A stretch of 64,000 nucleotides of DNA, from NCBI RefSeq assembly GCF_014647875.1, contig NZ_BMQA01000007.1:62001-126000 (forward strand), read 5' to 3'. The notes beneath the pieces are model-generated. The model saw only the letters and a list, made by a program, of their open reading frames with translations. It made no database searches and had not been told where the DNA came from. The DNA comes from Streptomyces brasiliensis. Its GTDB lineage: Bacteria; Actinomycetota; Actinomycetes; Streptomycetales; Streptomycetaceae. Of the stretch, positions 44,864 to 55,098 are shown piece after piece. Position 1 is the first letter of the stretch; each line of letters opens with the position of its first letter. The position numbers and the translations under genes are program-made.

Positions 44864-46173
44864 TGCCAGGGAAGAACGAGGACCCCCCCGAGCAGCCGGC
44901 CAGCCTGCGTCTGGGCGCCGAGCTGCACCAGATCGCCCACCACCTGAGGATGCTGGCCCGGGCCCAAGACCGCCTGCACGACCTCTACGAAGCCGTCATC
45001 GACCGGGACGAGGATCTGTCCGCGGTACTGCAACTGATCGCCGAGACCGCCAAGGAGCTGGTCGGTGCGCGTTACGCCGCGCTGGGCGTGCTCGACGAGG
45101 ACGGTGAACGTCTCGCGCAGTTCATCCCCGTGGGCATGTCGGAGCAGGAGAAAGCCGACATGGCCGACGTGGACCCCCCACAGGGACGCGGACTGCTGGG
45201 ACATCTGATCGCACACCCTGAACCACATCGACTCAACGACATCGCGGCCCACCCCGACTCGGCCGGCTTCCCGCCTGGTCATCCACAAATGCGCACCCTG
45301 CTGGGAGCGGCGATCAACATCCGCAACAAGACCTATGGAGACCTCTACGTCGCCGAGCGGCGCGACGGGCACCCCTTCGACTCCCACGACGAAGCCCTGA
45401 TCGTCGCCCTCGCCTCGGCCGCGGGCCTGGCCATCGACGACGCCTGCCTGATGAGGCAGACCCGACTGGACGCCGAGTACTTCCAGCGCATGCTTCTACC
45501 GCAACTGCCCGACCTCCAGCCGTTCGACGCCGCCGCCATCTACCACCCCGCCACCAGCCCCAGCCATATCGGCGGAGACTGGTACGACGCCCTCCTGGTC
45601 GACCACGCCTGCGCAGCCGTCATCGGCGACGTCGTCGGACACGACCTGAAGGCCGCCGCCGCCATGGCTCAGACCCGCAACATGCTGCGCGCCCTGCTGT
45701 ACGACCTACGCGCCACGCCCAGCGCCGTCCTCACCCGCCTGGACCAGATCCTCACCGCCGTCACCGACAGCCCCATCACCACCGCCTGCCTGGCCCGCAT
45801 CGAACCCGACCGACCGACCGGCTGGCGGCTGCGCTGGAGCACCGCGGGCCACCTCCCGCCGCTGCTGCTCCCGCCGGGCCGCCCGGCCCGCTACATGGAG
45901 GCAGACCCCGACGTGCCGCTCGGCGTCGACCCCAGCCTGCCGCGCTTCGAGCACACCCGCCCCCTGCCCGCCGGAGCCGTCGTGATCCTGTTCACCGACG
46001 GGCTTGTCGAGCACCCCCGGCGCTCTGTCGGGGAGGGCCTGGAACGGCTCGCCGCCCTCGCGAGCGAACACGCCGCTCTGCCGCTGCGAGCCTTGATCCA
46101 GGCACTGGTCGACAACCACCCCGGAGACGGCCACGACGACATGGCCATCCTCGCCCTACGCACCCCACACTGA
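44860..46173 (+). CDS. GAF-PP2C (SpoIIE-type) serine/threonine phosphatase
   Basis: A 437-residue phosphatase. Residues about 45-195 form a GAF domain (LVGARYAALGVLDEDG, GAAINIRNKTYGDLYVAE). Residues about 215-435 form a SpoIIE-type PP2C domain (GGDWYDALLVDH, VIGDVVGHD, STAGHLPPLLLPPG, VILFTDGLVEHPRR and a closing DDMAILALRTPH). It probably dephosphorylates an anti-anti-sigma protein. The start overlaps the end of a transposase remnant, so the gene may have gained its promoter or position by an insertion. GGAG lies directly upstream of ATG. It is a second copy of the domain plan at 4814 but clearly divergent. Confidence 0.88.
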   Translation: MMPGKNEDPPEQPASLRLGAELHQIAHHLRMLARAQDRLHDLYEAVIDRDEDLSAVLQLIAETAKELVGARYAALGVLDEDGERLAQFIPVGMSEQEKADMADVDPPQGRGLLGHLIAHPEPHRLNDIAAHPDSAGFPPGHPQMRTLLGAAINIRNKTYGDLYVAERRDGHPFDSHDEALIVALASAAGLAIDDACLMRQTRLDAEYFQRMLLPQLPDLQPFDAAAIYHPATSPSHIGGDWYDALLVDHACAAVIGDVVGHDLKAAAAMAQTRNMLRALLYDLRATPSAVLTRLDQILTAVTDSPITTACLARIEPDRPTGWRLRWSTAGHLPPLLLPPGRPARYMEADPDVPLGVDPSLPRFEHTRPLPAGAVVILFTDGLVEHPRRSVGEGLERLAALASEHAALPLRALIQALVDNHPGDGHDDMAILALRTPH

Positions 46174-46196
46174 TCGTGGCTGCCGATCAGAGTGTG
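46166..46196 (+). terminator. Hairpin at the end of the phosphatase gene
   Basis: TGATC (46171-46175) pairs with GATCA (46185-46189), and CACAC pairs with GTGTG across a two-base bulge. The stem includes the stop codon. It is a weak to moderate terminator facing the convergent thiC gene. Confidence 0.45.
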
Positions 46197-46278
46197 TGCC
46201 TCGCGTCCGAAGGCGGGTGACCTGCCGCCGGCAAGCAGGCAGTAGGGACAGGCCTTCAGGTCTGCCCCCTTCGCCATG

Positions 46279-48279
<2,001 letters not shown>

Positions 48280-48359
48280 TGTGCAAAGGTGCCTCCACGC
48301 TAGCGTCAATTCGGGCGCGGTGAACAGAGGCCCCCATCCGTTCTTGCGATGATCGGTCG

Positions 48360-48536
48360 GTGACCACGACAGATCAGCACCCGTACCCGCCACCCGAGCC
48401 GCCACGCAGACGCGGCCCCGGACAGGGCGTCGGCCCCGGCTACGAAAGCCGGGACTACGACGGCCAGGAGACGGCGCCCGCGGGGACCCAGCCGGTCGCG
48501 GCGCGCGGCGGGAGGGGCAGGCGCCGTAAGAGGTGA
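48360..48536 (+). CDS. Small basic Pro/Gly/Arg-rich hypothetical protein
   Basis: A 58-codon frame from GTG 48360 to TGA at 48534-48536 with good Streptomyces codon bias. The sequence begins MTTTDQHPYPPPEPPRRRG and ends RRRKR. A -10-like GATGAT about 10 bases before the GTG suggests a leaderless transcript divergent from thiC. No homologous family is recognised, and the low complexity leaves room for doubt. Confidence 0.45.
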   Translation: MTTTDQHPYPPPEPPRRRGPGQGVGPGYESRDYDGQETAPAGTQPVAARGGRGRRRKR

Positions 48537-48623
48537 CGCCCGGGCAGCGCGGTGCGTCACCAGGGCGCGCAGAAGCGTTCCTGCAGACTGCGGACCGGCG
48601 CTTCGGATCGCCGCCGTATCGCT

Positions 48624-49061
48624 TCAGCCGGCGCTCTGTTCCTCGGCCAGGATGCGGTCCAAGGCCTCGTCGAGATGGGCGTCGAAGTCGGCGAGCGCCC
48701 CCTCCTGGCCGAGCGGCACCAGCTTGTCCGTGCGGTCCAGGAAGGCCACCAGGGGCGGCGCCGAGGAACGGAACACCGCCTGGTCACCGCCGACCTGAAG
48801 CCGGATCAGCACCTCGCCCAGCGTCTCGGGGTCGGTGGGCGCGATGTGCACGTCGCCGTCCCCACACGGCCGGCCCACCCCGTCGATCAGCAGCTCACGC
48901 CCGAACGCCCAGGTCACCGGGGCGTCCCCCGGCAGATGGAAGGTCAGCCGCACGGCATAGGGATCACAGGTCTCGTAACCCAGCTCCACCGGGATGCGGA
49001 AGGAGAGCTCCTCGGACACGAGAAAGCTCATCATGACCTCTGCCTGTACGGACTCGCGCAT
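48624..49061 (-). CDS. ssgA: Sporulation and cell-division activator SsgA
   Basis: A 145-residue SsgA-like protein required for sporulation-specific septation in Streptomyces. The sequence MSFLVSEELSFRIPVELGYE, AVRLTFHLPGDAPVTWAFGRELL, LIRLQVG and DRTDKLVPLGQE is nearly diagnostic. The frame can start at ATG 49061 (MRESVQAEVMM) or at the ATGs at 49034 and 49031, which have AGAGG close upstream; the longer form matches the S. griseus protein as I remember it. Its regulator ssgR lies directly upstream on the same strand (98-base gap), so its promoter is in that gap. Confidence 0.95.
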   Translation of the reverse strand: MRESVQAEVMMSFLVSEELSFRIPVELGYETCDPYAVRLTFHLPGDAPVTWAFGRELLIDGVGRPCGDGDVHIAPTDPETLGEVLIRLQVGGDQAVFRSSAPPLVAFLDRTDKLVPLGQEGALADFDAHLDEALDRILAEEQSAG

Positions 49062-49159
49062 CGCCTACCCCGTCATTGACACCGACTGGCCTGGAATGAC
49101 CCCATTGACACTGGTGGCATCTTGCTGAACGTACACACCAGATCACAAGGAGTAAGTTT

Positions 49160-50062
49160 TCAGATACTGATAGAGAGCGCGAGCGACCCCAGACGGTGCC
49201 CTACCTCGGCCTGCAGCCGCTGGGCCGCGGGCACCAGCCGGTCGGCCTGATGGGCGGGCAGCGACAAGGCCACCGTGGCCGCCCTGGCGCCGAAAGTGAT
49301 CGGGATCGCCGCGCAGACCGTCCCGAGCGCATACTCCTGACGCTCAGTCACCGGCTCCATCCGCCGCATCCGCTCCAGGCGCCGGAGCAGATACTGGTCG
49401 TCACGCACGGTGTACGGCGTGAGGGACTGCACGGCGTAGCGGCCGAGGTGGTCGCGGCGGGCGCCGTCGTCCAGCTGGGACAGCAGACACTGCCCGATGG
49501 CGTGTGCGTGCCCGGTCTCGCGGAAGTCGGCCCACTCCGCCACCGCCGGATTGCCCGGGGTGTCGGAGACGCACAGTACCTCGATCTCGCCGTCGCGGTA
49601 CGCCGCGTAGTAGACGGGCGCACCGATGGAATCGCGCCATTCGGCGAGCGTGGCGGCGATCGTCCTGCGACGTTTCTGCTGCGCCCCGCTGCTGCCCAGC
49701 CGCTCGGCCGCCTCCCCCAGGAAGAACAGGCCCCTGTCGCGCCGCAGATAGCCCTCGTGGACGAGGGTGCGCAGCAGGTGGTACGCCGTGGGGAGGGCGA
49801 GGCCCGTCTCGCGGGCCAGTTGTTTGGCGGGGGCGCCGTGCTCGTGCTCGGCGACCGATTCCAGCAGGCGCATGGCGCGCTGCACGGAGCCGATGAGGGT
49901 CGCGGAGTTCGGCGACTCGGAGACCGCCGTCCCCGACGGCCGCTGCACCGGGGGTGCCGAGGAGCGCGCGGCGGGGGGTGCGTGCGGTTCTGCGGGTGCG
50001 GTGTCGAGCGTGGCCAAGGGACACTCCGGGAGCGCGAGGGGGCAGCCCGTGCGGGGAAACAC
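49160..50062 (-). CDS. ssgR: IclR-family regulator SsgR, activator of ssgA
   Basis: An IclR-type protein of up to 300 residues. The winged helix lies near residues 55-115 (GSVQRAMRLLESVAEHEHG, LARETGLALPTAYHLLRTLV), followed by the effector domain (GAPVYYAAYRDGEIEVLCV, HAIGQCLL). In S. coelicolor SsgR activates ssgA and is, as I recall, 241 residues, which would put the start at a GTG near 49885. That would remove part of the usual N-terminal helix. The longer start at GTG 50062, 7 bases after a TACACC -10, is given here. The first 55 residues are Pro/Ala-rich. The start is uncertain. Confidence 0.85.
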   Translation of the reverse strand: MFPRTGCPLALPECPLATLDTAPAEPHAPPAARSSAPPVQRPSGTAVSESPNSATLIGSVQRAMRLLESVAEHEHGAPAKQLARETGLALPTAYHLLRTLVHEGYLRRDRGLFFLGEAAERLGSSGAQQKRRRTIAATLAEWRDSIGAPVYYAAYRDGEIEVLCVSDTPGNPAVAEWADFRETGHAHAIGQCLLSQLDDGARRDHLGRYAVQSLTPYTVRDDQYLLRRLERMRRMEPVTERQEYALGTVCAAIPITFGARAATVALSLPAHQADRLVPAAQRLQAEVGHRLGSLALSISI

Positions 50063-50157
50063 GGGTCGGGGTGTACGCCGCCCGCGGGGCTGGACCCCGC
50101 GTGGAGTTCCGGACTCTAACCGCCTGCCACCGCTCGCAGACGGCTGGTCCGGGAAAC

Positions 50158-50175
50158 TTCCCTCGCGCGAGGGAA
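50158..50175. promoter_or_regulatory. Perfect 18-bp palindrome upstream of ssgR
   Basis: TTCCCTCGCGCGAGGGAA is a perfect palindrome about 95 bases upstream of the ssgR start. It is flanked by further GGGAAA and TTTCCC blocks. It may be an operator for ssgR, since SsgR-type or other dimeric regulators favour such sites. Confidence 0.45.
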
Positions 50176-50203
50176 CCGGTGATTTCCCGTTACCGTCACC
50201 GGT
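50175..50203 (-). terminator. Hairpin after the DUF5326 gene
   Basis: ACCGGTGA (50175-50182) and TCACCGGT (50196-50203) form a perfect 8-bp stem with a 13-base loop, 13 bases beyond the stop of the leftward small membrane protein. Confidence 0.55.
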
Positions 50204-50215
50204 TTCCCACGGTGC

Positions 50216-50428
50216 TCACCAGTCGCTGCGCGACGAGGAGCTCGACATGAACTTACGCACGATGTAGATCAGTCCGCCGACCAGCGCCACGAAGATCAGC
50301 GCCTTGAAGAGCAGGCCGATCACGAAGCCGATCACGGTCGCTATCAGGCCGCCGAACACGACCAGGGCGATGACAGGCACCGCGACCCACTTCACCCACC
50401 ACGGCAGTCCCGCGAAGATCTCTCGCAT
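50216..50428 (-). CDS. Small two-helix membrane protein (DUF5326-like)
   Basis: A 70-residue protein with an N-terminal amphipathic start (MREIFAGLPWWVKWVAVPVI), two membrane helices (about 13-34 and 36-58) and a Ser-rich end (MSSSSSRSDW). It matches my memory of the actinobacterial DUF5326 family, of unknown function. GAGG lies just upstream of the ATG. It is monocistronic. Confidence 0.8.
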   Translation of the reverse strand: MREIFAGLPWWVKWVAVPVIALVVFGGLIATVIGFVIGLLFKALIFVALVGGLIYIVRKFMSSSSSRSDW

Positions 50429-50541
50429 GGCCCTCGTCCTTTGCAGTCTCGTCTGTCGGCACGTATTCGGTGTCCTTCACCCGATGCTAGAACCGCGAGG
50501 GGTCTTCGCGGGCGCCCCGCACCCCCTGTCCTCCCCTGAGC

Positions 50542-50556
50542 GTTCCCCTAGGGAAC
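50542..50556. terminator. Short palindrome after the cupin gene
   Basis: GTTCCC-CTA-GGGAAC forms a 6-bp stem 15 bases beyond the cupin stop on the minus strand. It is small, so termination is uncertain. Confidence 0.4.
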
Positions 50557-50570
50557 CCTGAGGTGCGGGA

Positions 50571-50888
50571 TCAGGCCTCGGGCGGAGAGAAGACCACCAG
50601 GACCCTGAGGTCCTCGCTGATGTGGTGGAACTTGTGGGCGACGCCGGCCGGGACGTACACCACGCTGCCGCGTGCCACCTGGGTCGTCTCCAGACCGACC
50701 GTGATGGAGGCACGGCCACTGACGACGAAGTACACCTCGTCCTGGTTGTGCGGCGTCTGCGGGTCGTGCTCGCCGGCGTTGAGGGCGTAGAGGCCGACCG
50801 ACATGTTCCGTTCGCGCAGAAACTGCAGGTAGGCGCCTTCGTTGGCGGCTCTCTCCGCCTCCAGTTCGTCCAGCCGGAATGCCTTCAT
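50571..50888 (-). CDS. Cupin domain protein
   Basis: A 105-residue single-domain cupin. Motif 1 is DPQTPHNQDEVYFVVSGRASITVG, and motif 2 is VYVPAGVAHKFHHISEDLRVLVVF. The two motifs supply His and Glu ligands for one metal ion. Such small cupins can be enzymes or sensors, and the substrate is unknown. It is transcribed divergently from the holin-like gene at 50948 with a 59-base shared upstream region. Confidence 0.85.
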   Translation of the reverse strand: MKAFRLDELEAERAANEGAYLQFLRERNMSVGLYALNAGEHDPQTPHNQDEVYFVVSGRASITVGLETTQVARGSVVYVPAGVAHKFHHISEDLRVLVVFSPPEA

Positions 50889-50947
50889 GGTGCTTGTCGC
50901 CCTCGCCCCGCTGCTCGTCGCCGATCTCGTCTGCCACGATCAGACAC

Positions 50948-51328
50948 ATGAAGAATTTCGTAGTCAAGACGATCGCGAACGCGGGCGCCCTGGCGGTCGC
51001 CGTATGGCTGCTCGACAAGATCACCCTGACCGGTGACAGCACGGGCAAGAAGATCGGCACACTGCTGCTGGTCGCCTTGGTCTTCGGTCTGGTCAACTTC
51101 CTGGTCAAGCCGATAGTCAAGGTCCTGACCTTCCCCCTGTTCATCCTCACGCTCGGCCTGATCACGCTGGTGGTCAACGCGCTGATGCTGCTGCTGACCT
51201 CATGGGTGGCCGGCAAGCTCGACCTGAGCTTCCACGTGGACGGCTTCTGGACCGCCGTGCTCGGCGGCCTGATCATCTCGATCGTCTCCTGGGCGCTCAA
51301 CGTCGTCCTGCCCGACGGCAAGGACTGA
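50948..51328 (+). CDS. Phage-holin-like / YvlD family membrane protein
   Basis: A 126-residue membrane protein with four predicted helices. It contains LLLVALVFGLVNFLVKPIVKVLTFPLFILTLGLITLVVNALMLLLTSW in the order typical of the phage holin 4-2 (YvlD) family. Despite the name, most members are chromosomal and of unknown role. It ends 8 bases before ptpA, so these and the next gene probably form a three-gene operon. No ribosome site is seen; it may be leaderless. Confidence 0.85.
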   Translation: MKNFVVKTIANAGALAVAVWLLDKITLTGDSTGKKIGTLLLVALVFGLVNFLVKPIVKVLTFPLFILTLGLITLVVNALMLLLTSWVAGKLDLSFHVDGFWTAVLGGLIISIVSWALNVVLPDGKD

Positions 51329-51335
51329 TCCCCCG

Positions 51336-51827
51336 ATGACCTACCGCGTCTGCTTCGTCTGCACCGGCAACATCTGCCGCTCCCCGATGGCCGAGTCCGT
51401 ATTCCGCGCGCGCGTGTCGGAGGCGGACCTCGACGGCCGTATCGAGGCCGACAGCGCCGGCACCGGGGACTGGCACGAGGGCGAGGGCGCCGATCAGCGC
51501 ACCGTCTCCGTCCTCGAGACGAACGGCTATGACATCGACCACACCGCCCGCCAGTTCCAGGCGTCGTGGTTCTCCCGTCTCGACCTCGTGATCGCCCTCG
51601 ACTCTGGTCACCTCAGGGCCCTGCGCCGTATAGCGCCCACGGAGGAGGACGCCCGGAAGGTGCGGCTGCTGCGGTCGTACGACTCCTCCGCCGGGGACGA
51701 CCTCGACGTCCCGGACCCGTACTACGGAGGGCTGGACGGTTTCGAGGAGTGCCTTGAGATGGTGGAGGCGGCGAGCGAGGGCCTGCTCGCTGCCGTACGG
51801 GAACAACTGGAAGGACAGGCCGCATGA
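51336..51827 (+). CDS. ptpA: Low-molecular-weight protein tyrosine phosphatase
   Basis: A 163-residue phosphatase. The P-loop VCTGNICRSPMAES (CX5R, near residues 7-20) holds the nucleophilic Cys and the Arg. DVPDPYYGG near residue 128 holds the general-acid Asp. The S. coelicolor homologue PtpA dephosphorylates tyrosine and influences secondary metabolism when overexpressed, as I recall. The stop overlaps the next start (ATGA, 51824-51827), indicating coupling. Confidence 0.93.
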   Translation: MTYRVCFVCTGNICRSPMAESVFRARVSEADLDGRIEADSAGTGDWHEGEGADQRTVSVLETNGYDIDHTARQFQASWFSRLDLVIALDSGHLRALRRIAPTEEDARKVRLLRSYDSSAGDDLDVPDPYYGGLDGFEECLEMVEAASEGLLAAVREQLEGQAA

Positions 51828-52960
51828 GCGACTCCACGAAGGACGGCGACGGCACGCGCGCGGTGCGCGCGGGACTGCCCGAGCCGGTCAAGAACGAGCC
51901 GACACTGCCCGGGCCGGTGTTCGCCGCTCACTTCCATCTGCCGGGCGAGGTGGCCGGCCCGTACTCCTACGGCCGTGACGACAACCCGACCTGGACCCTG
52001 CTCGAGCGCGCCATCGGCGAGCTGGAGGCGCCCGGACGGGACGGCGTGGAGACGCTGGTGTTCGCCTCCGGCATGGCCGCCATCTCCGCGGTGCTGTTCT
52101 CCCAGCTGCGCGCCGGGGACACTGTCGTACTGCCGTCCGACGGCTATCAGGTGCTGCCGATGGTGCGCGCCCAGTTGGAGGCGTACGGCATCGAGGTGCG
52201 CACCGCGCCTACCGGCGGCGACGCCCAGCTCGACGTCCTCGACGGAGCGAAGCTGCTGTGGATCGAGTCGCCGTCGAACCCCGGGCTCGACGTGTGCGAC
52301 ATCCGGCGGCTGGTCGAGGCGGCACACGCGCGTGGAGCCCTCGTGGCCGTGGACAACACCCTTGCGACGCCGCTCGGGCAGCGGCCGCTGGAGCTGGGCG
52401 CCGACTTCTCCGTGGCCAGCGGCACCAAGCAGCTCACCGGGCACGGAGACGTCCTGCTGGGATACGTCACCGGCCGCGACGCGGAGGTGATGGCCGCCGT
52501 ACGCCGGTGGCGCAAGATCGTCGGGGCCATTTCGGGGCCGATGGAGGCGTGGCTCGCGCACCGCTCCATCGCCACGCTCCAGTTGCGCGTGGACCGGCAG
52601 TGCGCCACCGCGCTCGTGCTGGCGGAGGCCCTGCGGGCGCGGCCCGAGGTGAGCGGGCTGCGCTATCCCGGGCTGCCCGACGACCCTTCGCACAAGATCG
52701 CCTCGCAGCAGATGCGGCGCTACGGCTCCGTGGTCTCCTTCACGCTGCCCACGCGCGCGCGTGCCGAGCGATTTCTCGAGTCGCTGCGGCTGGTGGAGGA
52801 CGCGACGAGCTTCGGCGGGGTGCGGTCCACGGCCGAACGGCGCCGCCGCTGGGGCGGAGACGCCGTCCCGGAGGGCTTCATCCGGTTCTCGGTCGGTGCC
52901 GAGGACGCCGAGGATCTGGTGGCCGACGTCCTGCGCGCGCTGGACGAGTCGGCGCAGTGA
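51824..52960 (+). CDS. Cystathionine gamma-lyase/synthase family enzyme
   Basis: A 378-residue PLP enzyme of the Cys/Met metabolism family. YSYGRDDNPTWTLLERAIGELE (substrate and PLP phosphate region) and VASGTKQLTGHGDVLLGYV (PLP lysine in SGTK) are clear, as is the closing FIRFSVGAEDAEDLVADV. It cleaves cystathionine, or acts on related thioether or homoserine substrates. The exact reaction is not determined by sequence. The start overlaps ptpA, and a strong terminator follows at 53001. Confidence 0.88.
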   Translation: MSDSTKDGDGTRAVRAGLPEPVKNEPTLPGPVFAAHFHLPGEVAGPYSYGRDDNPTWTLLERAIGELEAPGRDGVETLVFASGMAAISAVLFSQLRAGDTVVLPSDGYQVLPMVRAQLEAYGIEVRTAPTGGDAQLDVLDGAKLLWIESPSNPGLDVCDIRRLVEAAHARGALVAVDNTLATPLGQRPLELGADFSVASGTKQLTGHGDVLLGYVTGRDAEVMAAVRRWRKIVGAISGPMEAWLAHRSIATLQLRVDRQCATALVLAEALRARPEVSGLRYPGLPDDPSHKIASQQMRRYGSVVSFTLPTRARAERFLESLRLVEDATSFGGVRSTAERRRRWGGDAVPEGFIRFSVGAEDAEDLVADVLRALDESAQ

Positions 52961-53000
52961 CCGGATGACGGAGGCCTGACCGGGGGCGGCTACGTACAAC

Positions 53001-53039
53001 GGACGGTCCGAGCCTCCCCCCTCGTGGCTCGGACCGTCC
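53001..53039 (+). terminator. Terminator after the cystathionine lyase gene
   Basis: A perfect 14-bp stem (53001-53014 with 53026-53039) and an 11-base loop lie 40 bases after the stop codon. It is one of the strongest hairpins in the window. Confidence 0.8.
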
Positions 53040-53081
53040 CCGGTTCCGCGCGCGAAGAACCGCGCGAACAAGGCTAGTTGA

Positions 53082-53116
53082 CTCTGTGTCAGTGTCCAAT
53101 CACTGTAGCGACAGAG
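53082..53116. promoter_or_regulatory. Imperfect palindrome in the LysR promoter region
   Basis: CTCTGT (53082-53087) and CAGTG (53090-53094) are mirrored by CACTG (53101-53105) and ACAGAG (53111-53116), with a small asymmetry. The pattern overlaps a promoter-like TTGACT (53079-53084) and lies about 70 bases before the LysR gene, as expected for an autoregulated LysR site. Confidence 0.45.
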
Positions 53117-53186
53117 ACCTATCGACTTATTTATAGTTGGGCCCTGCTCGGGGGCTGGGGATGGGCAGGGAAGGGGAGGGCGTGCC

Positions 53187-54092
53187 ATGGATCTGGCCTT
53201 GCTGCGCACTTTTGTGACCGTGCACCGGGCCGGCTCCTTCACTCGCGCCGCCGCACTGCTCGGCCTTTCGCAGCCGGCCGTGACCTCGCAGATCCGGACG
53301 CTGGAGAGACAGGTGGGCCGGCCGCTGTTTCTGCGGCAGGCCCGCGGAGTGACTCCGACGACCATCGCCGACGAACTCGCCCACAAAGCGGCACCGCATC
53401 TCGACGCCCTTGTGGAGATAGCCGAGACGGGCCTCGACGACGAGTCGGCCCTACGGACCCTGCACCTCGCCGGTCCCCCGGAATTCACCGCAGAACGCGC
53501 CCTTCCCGCCCTCACGGAACTCACCGGCGACGACGGCCAGGCCTTTGCGCTGCGCGCTTCCTTCGGAAACGCCGAGGAGATCCTGGAAGGACTGGCCGCC
53601 GGGCATCACGATCTGGCCATCAGCACGGCCCGTCCGCGGGGTGCCCTGCTCACGGCGACTCCGCTCTGCGACGAGGAGCACGTGCTGGTCGCCGCCCCGC
53701 GCTGGGCCGAGGAGATCGATGAGGAGCAGGTGTGCTGCAAGGGGGCACCCGCGCTGGAGAACCTGCCGGTCATCGAGGTCCATGAGTCGCTGCCCTTCGT
53801 CTCCCGCTACTGGGCATCGGTGTTCGACTGCCGCCCGGCGGCCACCGGCACCGTCATCGTGCCCGACCTGCGCGCGGTGCTCGCATGCACGATCGCGGGC
53901 GCGGGCCTCGCGGTGCTGCCCCGCTATCTGTGCGCCGCGGCCCTCGCGTCCGGTGACATCGTCGCGCTGCACGATCCCGCGGTGCCGCCCCTGCGGACGT
54001 ACTTCCTGGTGATGCGCACCGGCACGCTCGCCATGCCGCATGTCGCACGGGCGCACGAGTGGCTCCAACGGGCGGCCGTGCACTGGGGCTGA
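53187..54092 (+). CDS. LysR family transcriptional regulator
   Basis: A 301-residue regulator. The N-terminal winged helix reads MDLALLRTFVTVHRAGSFTRAAALLGLSQPAVTSQIRTLE (about residues 1-60). A substrate-binding domain follows (about 90-295) and contains VLVAAPRWAEEI and DLRAVLACTIAGAGLAVLP. GGGAGGG precedes the ATG. The target gene is unclear: the adjacent genes point the same way, and autoregulation is the usual default. The inducer is unknown. Confidence 0.9.
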   Translation: MDLALLRTFVTVHRAGSFTRAAALLGLSQPAVTSQIRTLERQVGRPLFLRQARGVTPTTIADELAHKAAPHLDALVEIAETGLDDESALRTLHLAGPPEFTAERALPALTELTGDDGQAFALRASFGNAEEILEGLAAGHHDLAISTARPRGALLTATPLCDEEHVLVAAPRWAEEIDEEQVCCKGAPALENLPVIEVHESLPFVSRYWASVFDCRPAATGTVIVPDLRAVLACTIAGAGLAVLPRYLCAAALASGDIVALHDPAVPPLRTYFLVMRTGTLAMPHVARAHEWLQRAAVHWG

Positions 54093-54179
54093 GCACCTCG
54101 GCGGGCGAATCACGCCGTGCGGTCGGACAGTGGCGCTTTGCGATGTTTCACCTGGAACCAGCCGGGCCACATTTCCTCC

Positions 54180-54662
54180 ATGACCGTCCGACCCGTGGTC
54201 AAGCGCACCGCTCGCGCCGTCCTGCTCGACGGTGACGACCTCGTCCTCATCAAGCGCACCAAACCCGGTGTCGATCCCTACTGGGTCACTCCCGGTGGCG
54301 GGGTCGAACCGGAGGACCCGACCGTCGTCGACGCCCTGCACCGCGAGGTGCACGAGGAACTCGGCGCCAAGATCACCGATGTGGTGCCCTGCTTCGTGGA
54401 CACCGTGGAGCACATCGGCGAGGACGGCGGCACGACCGGCGTGAAGGTGCAGCACTTCTTCGTCTGCCGGCTGGAGTCCATGGACCCGGCCCTGCGCCAC
54501 GGTCCCGAAGTGGACGAGCCCGCGGGTGAGTACGAGATCGTGCGCGTGCCGTTCACCCGCGTCGGCATCGCCTCCGTCCACCTCGTCCCGCTGTCCCTGA
54601 GGCACTATCTGGACGGCAACATCGAGGGCGTACGCGCCATGCACGCCCCGGACCTCGGCTGA
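54180..54662 (+). CDS. NUDIX hydrolase
   Basis: A 160-residue protein with a NUDIX box at about residues 35-60: GGGVEPEDPTVVDALHREVHEELGAKI, matching GX5EX7REUXEEXGU with two or three extra residues. It hydrolyses a nucleoside diphosphate linked to another group. The substrate is unknown. The ATG at 54180 was chosen; upstream codons include a degenerate parS-like stretch (TGTTTCACCTGGAACC near 54142). Its 3' end overlaps a truncated antisense gene. Confidence 0.85.
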   Translation: MTVRPVVKRTARAVLLDGDDLVLIKRTKPGVDPYWVTPGGGVEPEDPTVVDALHREVHEELGAKITDVVPCFVDTVEHIGEDGGTTGVKVQHFFVCRLESMDPALRHGPEVDEPAGEYEIVRVPFTRVGIASVHLVPLSLRHYLDGNIEGVRAMHAPDLG

Positions 54663-55098
54663 GGCTGTACTCCGGCAGGCGCGGCAGCAGCAGGGGGAGG
54701 CTGCGCGCCGACGGGCGTGTGAGTGGCGGGATGCGGCTGCGCGGGCCGGCAGAATACGGCTGCGCTTCGCCGGGCACAGGGGCATACGGCCGGGCGCCTG
54801 TGGGCGAGGGAGCCGAGGGGCCGAGTGCCGGTATTCGTTCCTGCGCCGTGGGAGCCGGGCTCGTGGGAGCCGGGCCGCCGTGAGAGGCGGGAGTGTCCGT
54901 CGTCGGGCGTGAGGCGTCCGTGGTCGCATATGGAGGAGCGCCGTCGGTCCCCTGACGGCCCACCGGTCGTACGACGGCTGGGCGGCGGACCTCGTCGGGT
55001 TCCCGGTCATCGCCCGGCGGCGCGTCCGGCGGCATCTTACGCGGCGTGTACCAGCCGCCCGCGCCGTTGTCCGCCACCCTGGTGGTCGGAGCGTCCAT
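54553..55098 (-). pseudogene. Truncated gene, N-terminal fragment
   Basis: ATG at 55098 has GCGAGG 6 bases upstream and good codon bias. The product starts MDAPTTRVADNGAGGWYTPRK and is Pro/Ala/Arg-rich for about 120 residues. Just where a hydrophobic stretch begins (SARSLPLLLPRLP, near residue 140) the sequence changes to low-complexity and runs 110 bases into the NUDIX gene on the other strand. It looks like the start of a larger membrane protein, perhaps a glycosyltransferase, whose remainder was deleted. The identity is a guess. Confidence 0.45.

Noticed and set aside
54142..54157. TGTTTCACCTGGAACC as a parS site
   Set aside because: It has several mismatches and loses palindromic symmetry, so ParB binding is unlikely.
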